From: Musa acuminata AAA Group
Lineage: Eukaryota; Streptophyta; Magnoliopsida; Zingiberales; Musaceae
Length of the DNA: 64,000 bases
Direction of reading: 5' to 3'
NCBI RefSeq assembly: GCF_036884655.1
Contig: NC_088345.1
Location: 32,974,501 to 33,038,500 of the forward strand
Shown: in pieces, positions 47,352 to 57,688 of the stretch
Layout: each line of letters begins with the position of its first letter
Numbering within the stretch: the first letter of the stretch is position 1
Notes under the pieces: generated by a model
What the model saw: the letters and a program-made list of their open reading frames with translations, nothing else
What the model was told of the DNA's origin: nothing
Database searches by the model: none
Translations under genes and position numbers: made by a program

Positions 47352-50300
47352 ATAAAATCACAAGCTAGGAGCAAGAGATGGTATCTTGATAGTGGATGCT
47401 CAAGACACATGATTGGAGATCCATCTCATTTCTTTATGCTCACTAGTAAAGAAGAAGGGTACGTCACTTTCAGAGACAATAACAAAGGCAAAATCATTGG
47501 CAAGGGAACCATAGGTAATAAATCATGTTTTTCAATTGATGATGTATTACTAGTTGATGGATTAAAACATAATCTCTTAAGCATTAGTCAATTATGCGAT
47601 AAAGGTTACATCGTTAGATTTGAATCTAATGCGTGCATCATTGAAAAACCAAATAATAACTTGTTAATGATTGCTTTAAAATAAAATAATGTCTACATTA
47701 TCAACCTTGATGAATGCCAGTTTTGGCCCGTTTTTGGGCTGTTTTGGCCTGTTTTTGGGCTGTTCTTGCGTGGCGCGGCGATCGTCATGAGCGAAGCAAA
47801 ATGTTAGCCATCTCAGCACTATGGAATCCCTCGGGTGGCATAGGGCTGGATGGGGCTTTCGTATAGCAGGGACGGTGCTGCCTCTCACTTCGCTCGTTGT
47901 CCGCTACTCGCTGCTCGCCGCTCGCTCGCGCAGCCAAAAATGGCCAGTTTTGGCCTATTTTTGGGCCGTTTTGGCCTGTTTTTGGCCTGTTTTTGTGTGG
48001 CATGGCGACCGTCGTGAGCGGAGCAAAATGTTAGCCATTTAGTACCCTGGAACCCCTCGGGTACTGAGATGGCATAGGAGAATGATGATGATGATGTTGC
48101 TTGAATGATGATGCTTGGCTTTGGCATAGGAGATTAGGCCATGCAAGTATGAAACTAATATCTAAGATCTCATCTAGAGAATTAGTACGAGGGATTCTCA
48201 ATATAAAGTTTGTTAAGGACAAAGTATGTGATGCGTGTCAACTAGGTAAACAAATAAAAACTAGTTTCAAATCAAAAAATCAAATTAGCACCACTAGACC
48301 ATTACAATTGATCCATTTAAACTTATTTAGACCAATTGACATGACAAGTCTAGGAGGAAGCAAATATGCTTTTGTAACTTTAGATGACTATACTAGATAC
48401 ACTTGGACCTATTTCTTGGCTCACAAAAGTGATTGTTTCAAATGTTTCTCTAAATTTTGTAAACTCACTCAAAACGAAAAAGGCTTCGTGATTTCATCAA
48501 TTTGGAGTGATCATGGTGGCGAATTTCAAAACTGTGACTTCCAATGTTTTTATGAAGTTAATGGATATAACTATAACTTCTCCACTCCAAGAAATCCTCA
48601 ACAAAATGGATTAGTTGAAAGAAAAAATAGAAACCTACAAGAAATGACAAGAACTATGTTAAATGAACATAGTCTACCCAAGTATTTTTGGGCTGAAGCC
48701 ATGAATATGGCTTGCTACATCATGAATAAGGTTCTAATAAAACCGTCTCTATCAAAAACTCCTTATGAATTATAGAATAACAAAAAACTAAATATTTCTT
48801 ATTTTAAAGTTTTCGGTTGCAAATGCTTTATTTTGAATGAAAAGGATGTCTTAGGAAAATTTGATGCTAAATCCGATGAAGGTATCTTTCTTGGTTACTC
48901 TTCCGTTTCTAAGGCTTTTCGTGTTTTTAACAAAAGAACCTTAGTTATAGAAGAGTATATTCCTATAGTTTTTAATAAAATTTCTGAGTTAAAGAAAAAT
49001 AATTTTGATGATGATCTTGGTTTTGATAATCTGAATTTAAATGAACCCCCTCCTCAAAATAGCAACTTGGATGCATCTTCTTTCAAAATTTTCTTACCTA
49101 AGGAATGGAAGTATGTAGATGCTCATCCAAAGGAGCTAATTATAGGAGATATATCAAAAGGGGTTCAAACTCGTTCTTCCTTCAAGAATTTTTTTGCTAA
49201 CGCTGCCTTCCTTTCTCAAATGGAACCTAAATGCATTGACGAGGTCTTGAAAGATGATTCTTGGGTCATTGCAATGTAAGAGGAATTGAACCAATTTGAG
49301 AGGAATGAGGTATGGAAGCTTGTTCCTAGACCTAGTGACCATTTAGTCATTGGTACTAAATGGGTCTTTAGAAACAAGCAAGATGAAAATGGTATCATGG
49401 TTAGAAACAAGGCTAGATTAGTGGCCAAAGGTTTCAACCAAGAAGAAGGTATCGACTACAAAGAAACCTTCGCTCCTGTGGCAAGATTAGAAGCCATTAG
49501 GATGCTCCTTGCCTATGCTAGTAGTAATAATTTTAAACTGTTTCAAATGGATGTCAAAAGTGCCTTCTTAAATGGTTTTATTTCCGAAGAAGTATATGTC
49601 GAACAACCTCCCAGATTTGAAAATTCTCTTCTTCCTAATCATGTATTTAAATTGACTAAGGCTCTCTATGACTTGAAACAAGCTCCTAGAGCTTGGTATG
49701 AAAGGCTTAGTTCCTTTCTTATTTTAAATAATTTTACCAAAGGCAAGGTTGATACTACATTGTTTATCAAACATTTTGAAAATAATTTTCTTATTGTGTA
49801 AATTTATGTTGACGATATTATTTTTGGCTCTTCGGATAAATCACTATGTGAATCATTTGCCAAGTGTATGAGTCATGAATTTGAAATGAGTCTAATAGGT
49901 GAATTAACCTTCTTTTTAGGATTGCAAATTAAACAACTTAGTGATGGTATATTTCTTAATCAATCTAAATATATATTAGAATTGTTAAAACGATTTAACA
50001 TTGATGGTTCAAAAGCGATAAACACTCATATAAGTACTTCAACGAAGTTAGATATGGATGAAAATGGTGAGAATTTCGATAAAAAAATATATAGGGGAAT
50101 GATAGGTAGTCTACTTTATCTCACTACGACTAAACCGGATATCATGTTTAGTATAGGACTTTGCGCTAGGTTTCAATCTAATCCTAAATTATCTCATCTT
50201 AAGAGTGTTAAAAGAATATTTAGATATCTTAAAGGAACTCCCAATTTAGGATTGTGATATCCAAAATTCGATAAATTCGATTTAATAGCTTATGCAGATG

Positions 50301-50755
50301 CCAATTTTGGTTGATGCAGGATAGATAGAAAAAGTACATCCAGAACATGCCAATTTTTAGGACATGCACTTGTTTCTTGGACTTCAAAGAAACAAAACTC
50401 AGTTGCACTATCTACGGCGGAAGCCGAATACATTGCTGCAAGTGCATACTATGCCCAAGTTATTTGGATGAAGAATACATTAGAAGACTATGGAATTCAC
50501 TTGAAAAATATTCCCATAAAATATGATAATACAAGTGTCATATGTCTTACCAAAAATCCAATTCAACACTCTAAAACTAAGCATATCGACGTTAGGCATC
50601 ATTTTATACGCGATCATGTCCTTAACAATAATGTCATTCTAGAGTTTATTGATACAAAGCATCAATTAGCAGACATCTTTACAAAAGTATTAAATGAAGA
50701 CTAATTTGAATTCATTAAAAGGGAACTAGGCATGTTAAATTGTCCCCGAGAATAA
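47352..50755 (+). pseudogene. Element E pol remnant (protease to RNase H)
   Basis: Protease [18 protein letters not shown] follows the TAA directly. The region between protease and integrase holds a foreign insertion (about 47717-48090). Integrase resumes at [15 protein letters not shown] and keeps [32 protein letters not shown] and NGLVERKNRN. RT has [20 protein letters not shown] and [10 protein letters not shown]; RNase H has [11 protein letters not shown] and IKYDNTSVICL. Stops near 48774, 49277, 49799 and 50256 inactivate it. It ends at TAA 50753-50755. Confidence 0.9.
47717..48090 (+). repeat. Insertion in element E pol: two tandem copies of a roughly 223-bp unit
   Basis: Replaces or interrupts the spacer between protease and integrase. 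Copy 1 starts near 47717 and copy 2 near 47940. Each has CCAGTTTTGGCC, then TTTTGGCCTGTTTTTGG, a GGCGAYCGTCRTGAGCG block, GCAAAATGTTAGCCAT and a CCCTCGGGT end. Part of the unit also occurs in element C's LTR (about 14710-14785). No clear target duplication or terminal repeats were found, so the type of insertion is unknown. Confidence 0.6.
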
Positions 50756-50809
50756 GCTTGTTTGAATGTATTTTTTGAAAAGTTTTTTTTATACTCCTTC
50801 CGTTCTTTC

Positions 50810-53383
50810 TATCACGCCTCTCAAAATATCGACAATATTTAAAGTTTTTATCACATCTAACCCAGGATCCAAACATACATTTGAGGTCACTAAGAAAACA
50901 TTCAGATCAAAATTTCATCTCTATAGTCTACAAATTCATAACCTTGTGCAGTTCATAAACATACCACACATCACTCGATAATTCATATAATCTGAACTCA
51001 ACTCATCAAAATAATAACCACAACATAAATTCACAAGTGGGGAAGTCTGTGCAGTCACCAAACCAATGATTACCATAAGTTCATATCATTACATGAATTT
51101 AACTTAACATTCCAAAAATCCTATACAGTAGGGATCCTTTGACTTACACAAAATCCACAGGTTTAGATTCATCGTCAACATTTCAATAGATACAAAGTGG
51201 CTTATGCAACACATACATATATGCTAATAAAGATCAGCCCAAAATCTTCTAACTTTCCACTGCCTCAGCCCAAACTTAACATTTAAGCAAACGGTATGCT
51301 ATCCTGAAAAATTTATCAACAAACGGGGTGAGCATAAAGAGCTCAGCAAGTGACTAACATATCCATATCAAATAGTACAATTTCCAAAGAGATACAGTTT
51401 CAAAATACAAGGCAGAATATACGATTTCGTAGACATAATATCATTAGGAGCAGAAACACAATTGTCCTTTCAATCTTACATATTTGGTTCCTGACAGATG
51501 GGGCATAGAGTAATTGGAGCATATCAGTAATAAAGGAAACATATCGGAGCTTATCAATGGCATATAAAATGTTCCGAAGCATATCAAGGGCATATGGAAC
51601 ATTTCGAAGCAAAAATCATTAGTGAATGAAGCATTTTAGAGCATATCAAAAACAAATACAGTACAAAAGCTCAAACGTCGTCCTTGATGTTGCAATCATA
51701 TCATTCTTATCCAGAGCATGAACAGAAACGACTCACCAAAACTCTGGATGTCATATCAAACATATAGAAGGTGTAGTGGGATCTCAGTTAGAATGTGATT
51801 CATCCATTTCTGAATGACCACCTGACAAAAGTCTCTCACATCTGGGAGCTCCATCCACCCACATCTAGGTGAAGTCAGAGGGGGCCGGCAGAGCATCGCA
51901 GGCTCTAAGTACATACCCTTTACCATTTCTGGCAAAGGTCCAGAATATCCCATAGAGCGGGCAATAAGCACATACCCTTTACCATTTCTGGCAAAGGTCT
52001 AGACAATCCCACACACCAGGGTACAAGAGGGCAGTTTTAACAATAAGTAGCATATATCGGAAGCACACGCGGAACAACAAAACGTACATGTGCCTTTTCA
52101 AGACAATATGATGCAAGGAACAAATCTCTCGCAAATGTATTCATATTAGGAATGAAATGGAAGCAAGAGTATACAGGGAATCCAAGAAATCATATTTAGC
52201 TCAATTCAAATAAGAAGGTTAGAAGAATTCAATATCCAAAGGAATGAAACAGAATACGCGAAATCGACCAAAGCTCGATTTCTGACAGAATTTCAATGGC
52301 ACATAGAACAAATACTTCAGATTATCAATTATGCTCCAATACCCTTAATAAAGCTATCATTGAAAGATATATCAACCTATTTTCTGTTGAAATAAGTTTC
52401 GTACGAATCAGAGTTTCCAACAAGGAGTTACCTTTGATTTGGTAACCCAAGGTCAAAACACAATCACTGTTTTGTAGAATACATAGGGTCGGATTCAACA
52501 GATACTAGGGTAGGAATTTGGATTCTAAAATTTTCAAACTATATGTTAAAAGAAATATTTTCAAGTCTAGTTTCAAATAAAATCAGTTTGGTACAAATCA
52601 GAATTTCCAACAGGGAGTTACAGGCATTTCAGTATCAAAAGGTCATAAATCTTAATCCCTGATTTGCAGCGTTCATAGACTCATTTGCAACAGACGTTTG
52701 GGTAAGTATTTGGTATTCAAAATCTTCAAAATTTGTGTCAAAAGAAAGATATAAGAGTCTAATTTCAAACAATATAGGTACTGTTCAAATCTGCATTTCA
52801 TACTAAAAATTATAACTGGAATCGTATATAGGGGTCAGTTTACCGAAAAATTTCAGAATCGATGGTTCTTTGCCCAAGGAGAGAACATATCGGTTTCTAA
52901 ATAGAAATCCTTCAGTTTATTTTGAATCAACATAAAACAGAGATTAAAAATTCTGTAGGATGGGGTTAGAACACTTGCCTTTGAGAATTTTGACCCCCAA
53001 TTGAGAAGATTGAGTAAGAAACCTCAAAGCCCCAATTTTTCTTCTTCTTCTTCCCCCTTTCTTTTCTCTTCTTCTTTCTTTCTTACTCTGTTCTTCCACA
53101 CAGCAGCTGCCTTCTCTGGTTCCTTAAGAACGAAGGCAGAGAGGCTTAGGCGGTGGGATTTGTTATTTTGTGCATTTTGCAGTTTAGTCCTTGTTTTTAT
53201 TATATTCACGATTAGGTCCTCAGGGTTTACATATAGGTCCTCAGATTCTTTTTTGAACAAATCTCCCAAATCTGAAAAATAAGTTACCTCTAATTCATAC
53301 TCTATTTCTTTTGTCAATTTAAAATAGATTCTTACATTATCACTAGAAATTTATATGAACATTCGGAAACGAGGGATGTTACA
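50810..53383 (-). mobile_element. Element H: gypsy-like solo LTR in element E
   Basis: A 2,574-bp block flanked by the perfect duplication CTTTC (50805-50809 and 53384-53388). On the minus strand it begins TGTAACATCCCTCG, the typical start of long Ty3/gypsy (Tekay/Del-like) LTRs. The other end is TA instead of CA on the minus strand. It contains no protein-coding domain and a short internal duplication (51906-51940 and 51964-51999). Lineage is by resemblance of the LTR start only. Confidence 0.75.
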
Positions 53384-53388
53384 CTTTC

Positions 53389-53674
53389 GTGGATTTGATT
53401 TCCTCCTTCTCTTTCGATTCCAAATGACATATTAAAGTACAACCAAAATCCTATCTTATCTTGAGCCAAACACCGCTGAAAAACAAAAAGGAGAGGAAAG
53501 AAACTTTTTTTTTTCTTCCGTGGCATGCCAACGGTGGCACTGCTAGAACCGACGATAGCACCACTTGAGCACTCGGGTGCCAGGCGATGGCACCGCTCGG
53601 ATTGGCAATGGCATCACCCGAGATTCCCTTTATAAAAAAGAGGGGTTAGGGCCGGTGGTGCAGCACCTTGAGCT
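53389..53674 (+). other. Element E 3' interior, LTR-like fragment with TATA motif
   Basis: Between H and S3. Contains GC-rich GGTGGCACTGC / GATGGCACCGC words like those upstream of the LTR TATA boxes, then CTTTATAAAAAAGAGGGG (about 53630-53646). It looks like a piece of U3 placed inside the element; no duplication was found around it. Confidence 0.45.
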
Positions 53675-56343
53675 TGTTAGGATCAAGAGCACTAAGAGGG
53701 GGGGGGGTGAATTAGTGCAGCGGAAATCTTATAATAATTTAAAAACCAAAAGCTGCGTTCGTTCAAAAACTATTATGATGCAAAAGCAAATTCTCAGTTT
53801 GTATCTAAGTGCAGTTTGCGTCTAAGCGCAGATTGCGTTTAAGCGCAGTTTTGCGTCTAAGCGCAGTTTTGCGTCTAAGCGCAGTTTTGCGTCTAAACTC
53901 AGATTTACGTCTAAATGCAGATTTACGTCTAAACGCAGATTTACGTCTAAACGCAATTTTACGTCTAAACGCAGTTTTACGTCTAAACGCAGTTTTACGT
54001 CTAAACGCAGATTTACGTCTAAACGCAGTTTTACGTCTAAACGCAGTTTTACGTCTAAACGCAGATTTACGTCTAAACGCAGTTTTACGTCTAGACGCAG
54101 ATTTACGTCTAAACTTTGAAACTCGTTTGTATACTCGCAGAAGGCAGTATGCAGTTGAAATCAAGACGTAAACGTGAACTGAAATCTGATGATTGAGCGA
54201 GGAAAGCCGATTTACGTCTGAATGCAGTTTTACGTCTAAATGTTGAAACTCGTTCGTAAAATCGTAGAGGACAGATTGCAGTTATTAATAGGATTAAAAT
54301 GTAAGCGTAAACTGCAAGGAAGCTCATTCGTAAAAGCGCGGAAAACAGTTCTGCAGAATCAAACGTAAACGTAAACTGTAATGTATGAAAATACGAAGTT
54401 ACGTCTGAATGCAGATTTGGAAGAACAGCACTTAGAACTTGTTCGTGAAAGCGCAGAGAGCAGTAGTGATGAGGGAGGTTTGCAGTAATGATAAAGTGCT
54501 CGAAAATAAACGCAAACCAGAGATTTAGAGTGGTTCGGTCAGCCTTGACCTACTCCACTTTTGGCTTCCTCCACCGATGAGGTTGCCGACGTCAACTAGG
54601 TGCCTTCCTTCAATGGGCGAAGGCCAAACTTCCCTCTTACAATTTCTCTCCTTTTGACAGGCTCAGGAGACAACCTTTACAAACCTTTCTCTCCTCACTT
54701 TACAACTGAAAACTTGAAGAACAGAAGGAGGAGACTTAAAGGATTTACAACACTTTTGAGCTCTTAGAATCACAGAAAAGATCAAGATTTCGGTGTAGGT
54801 CTGTATCTTTTCAGTGCTGAATGGGTGGGGTATTTATAGGCCCCAACCCAATTCAAAATTCGAGCTCAAAACGATCAAATCGATCAAATCCCAGAATTCT
54901 GGGATCAGGCGGTTGCACCTCTCGACTGGAGAGGTGGCACCGCCTGGCAGAGCTCGAAGACTGAGCTCTGCCGATTGCTTCTCTCTGCCAGAGCTCGAAG
55001 ACTGAGCTCGATGGTTGCATCACCTGGCAGAGCTCGAAGACTGAGCTTGGTGATTGCATCACCTAGCAGAGCTCGAAACTGAGCTTGGTGGTTGCATCAC
55101 CTGGCAGAGCTCCAAGCTGAGCTCAGGCTGATCCACCTCTCTGCCAAAGCTCGAAGACTGAGCTCGGTGACTGCATCACCTGGCAGAGCTCGAGACTGAG
55201 CTCAGGCTGATGAACCTCTCTGCTAGAGCTCGAAGACTGAGCTCGGTGGTTGCATCGCCTGGCAGAGCTCGAAACTTGAGCTCTGGCGGTGCTACCTCTT
55301 GGCAGAGGAGGTTGCACCGCCCAGTCTAGCTCGAAGACTGAGCTCTGGGCGGTTGCACCTCTCGGCTGGAGCGGTTGCACCTCCCAGCCTTGCAGCCCTG
55401 GCGGTTGCACCTCCTGGCTGGGGCGGTTGCACCTCCCAACCCCACAGCCCAGGCGGTTGCACCTCCTGGCTGGAGAGGTGGCACCTCTTCACTATTCCAG
55501 CTCACTTGGTTTGGCTCCAAACTTGGTCCAAACCAGTCCGAACTTGGGCCTAATTGGCCCCTACTTGGGTTATAGGATTAACACCTAATCCTAACCCTAA
55601 TTAACGTGCTAACTATGAATTTAAAGACATTTTCTAAGCTATTACAAAGTCCGCAAGTCAAGACTTCTTCTAGCGAGCTTCCGGCAAACTTCCGGCGGTC
55701 TTCCGATGAACTCTCGGAAACCATTCTGCGGACTCCCGGCAAGCTCCTAGACTTCACGATTTGTTCTTAGCGAGTTCCAACGAGCTTCTTCAGCAAGCTC
55801 CGATCTTTCTCGGCGAGCTCCGCGAACTCCCAACGAATCTTCGGACTTCCGTCGAACTCTCGAACTCGCAACAAATCCTTCGCGCTTGACTCCGACACTT
55901 TGTTTCGCTTTATGTCTTCATCATTATCATAGTTAATCCTGCACAACAAAACAAAACTTCAATCGAGACAATTAATCCTAAGCAATTAACCAAGTTGTCC
56001 GACATGTCATTGGTCCCTCGACGCTTCGTCCGATTCTTCGGCGCATCGTCCTCTCGTGCAGCCTATTGCCCAATCGGCCAGTTGACTCCGCAACTCCGAT
56101 ATCCTTGGCACAATACCCGCTCTTCTTGGCCCGATGCCCGAGTCCACGGCCCGAAGCCTTCTGTCGAAACGCCGACCGATCCACCGGCCCGACGTCCAAT
56201 CTTCTGACATGTTCCTTCGGCACAACATGATTTTCCTGCTTTAATTGTCTCATCCTGATCGAAGCATCCTGCGTCACTCAAAACGCAGATTAAATCATAA
56301 ACATATATCAAGTAGTTTCATCATCAAAATACGAGATTCAACA
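53675..56343 (-). mobile_element. Solo LTR S3 in the 3' interior of E
   Basis: A 2,669-bp LTR with the perfect duplication GAGCT (53670-53674 and 56344-56348). Very similar to S1 over its whole length. The main differences are more 18-bp units (about 17) and a rearranged hairpin block near 55260-55490. TATA at 54831-54839. Confidence 0.94.
53818..54112 (-). repeat. 18-bp tandem array in S3
   Basis: About 17 units with the same consensus and same graded edge as in S1; about three more interior units than S1. Confidence 0.9.
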
Positions 56344-56348
56344 GAGCT

Positions 56349-57257
56349 CCTACTTCATCTTCTGAAGAACTCATTATGGCAGAATTGCATCAGATCAAAT
56401 CACAATAAGACCAACTCAAATCATAGCAAGAGCAAATTCAAATTCAGGAAATGAAAATTTTGAAGGAACTACGACAAATGAATCAAAAAATAGATATCAT
56501 GTATAAGAACTATGGATTTCCTCCTAAGGATTAATCGATATGCCCTCTTATTCTATTACCTTAACATGTGATCCTTGTATGATTACTCTTAATGCCAAGT
56601 TAAAGTTTTGTCATCTTCTTTCTTTTGTATGAAAGCCATGCCTCTTAATGAGATGAATTTTGAATGAATGCTAATTGTTTTTTTTTAATTTTGGATGAAT
56701 GCTGATTTTTTAAGATGAATTCTGGATAAATGATGATTTTTTATGAGATGAATTTTGGATGGATGCTGAATTTTGTATGATCAATCTTAAGGCTAGATTT
56801 CTTTTCTAATGATTTTTACGCTTCAATTCCCATCTCCTTTTTATTGATGACAAAGGGGGAGAAGAATAAGCAAAGGATGACTTGTGATGACTTGACTTAT
56901 AAACGCTTGTGTAATGCAAAATATCTTATATGCATCGCAAAATCCCTTGAGAATATTGCAAGTTCTTAGATTGATTGATCATATGAAATTCATGTTGAAA
57001 ATTCTTATCTCTTGTCGAAGTGATAATTGTCTTTTATCATTCGACTTAAAAATGATTTTCATTACTTGAAATGATGAGAAATATAAAGTTTCGTATTTAC
57101 TCATGCTTAAAGAGAATAACGATATGATCAATGGATATAACTTATCGGTTTATGCTTGAATTCAAGAGATTGAATTCGAGTATTTTTATCTTCTCATAAT
57201 ATGGCACATAGATAGGGGGAGTTATGTTTAACTCTGTCATCGATTGATTGTCATCAT
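56349..57257 (+). other. Element E 3' interior with a coiled-coil reading-frame remnant
   Basis: From the ATG at about 56376 the sequence reads MAELHQIKSQ, a stop, DQLKS, a stop, then QEQIQIQEMKILKELRQMNQ and KIDIMYKNYGFPPKD before a TAA near 56533. This is a heptad-like Gln/Leu/Ile-rich helix. Sireviruses often carry an extra, sometimes env-like, frame after pol; this may be the end of one. A GACAAAGGGGGAGA motif (56849-56862) and the polypurine tract (57258-57272) follow. Nothing else is recognised. Confidence 0.5.
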
Positions 57258-57272
57258 AAAAAAGGGGGAGAT

Positions 57273-57688
57273 TATTGAATCTCAGATTTTGATGATGAAA
57301 TCAATTAATGGGTTAATTGATCTAATCCATATTATTGAGTTAAGTGTGCAGGATTAACTATAATAGCCTGAAAACATAAAGCAAGGAAACCAGAGTCAAG
57401 TTCAATGGGTGTTTGAGAGTCCAAAGATTCGTCGAAGATGTTGCCGGAGCCAACCGAGAAGAAATCGGGGACGTGTCAGAGTTTTCGGAAGTCCGCCGAA
57501 GAGATCGTTGGAGGTTTGCGGAGATCACCGAGAAGGCTCGACTACTCACTGAACTCGCCACAAGATCGGGAGCTTGTTGGGAGTCCGTTGGAAGAAATCT
57601 AAAGGTGCATCGGAAGTCCGTCGGAAGATCGCCGGAATGCTCGCTAGAACGAGACTCGACGTTTGCCATTTTAAAACTTGCTTAGGAC
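57273..57688 (+). repeat. Element E 3' LTR, first 416 bp
   Basis: Begins TATTGAATCTCAG, right after the polypurine tract, and follows 44430-44848 base for base with about 7% differences, until GTTAGGATC of element G starts at 57689. Confidence 0.92.

Larger units (their letters stand above)
44430..57688 (+). mobile_element. Element E: Sirevirus-like copia element, 3' LTR cut by G
   Basis: 5' LTR 44430-45730, perfect primer site TGGTATCAGAGC (45733-45744), gag from 45783, pol to 50755, a long 3' interior carrying H and S3, polypurine tract (57258-57272) and the first 416 bp of the 3' LTR (57273-57688), where G is inserted. The target duplication cannot be checked because the right end is outside the window. 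LTR portions agree at roughly 93% by eye. Confidence 0.92.

Noticed and set aside
53001..53317. Open frames near the end of element H, including a Lys/Glu-rich one on the minus strand
   Set aside because: They lie inside a solo LTR and are low in complexity; no start or family support.
53809..54171. Long open frames with RLNAVL or RRKTAF hexapeptide repeats (also near 32897, 43746, 57854) that look like repeat proteins
   Set aside because: They come from the 18-bp array, whose length is a multiple of three; frames are open on both strands and no start context, codon bias or domain supports a gene.
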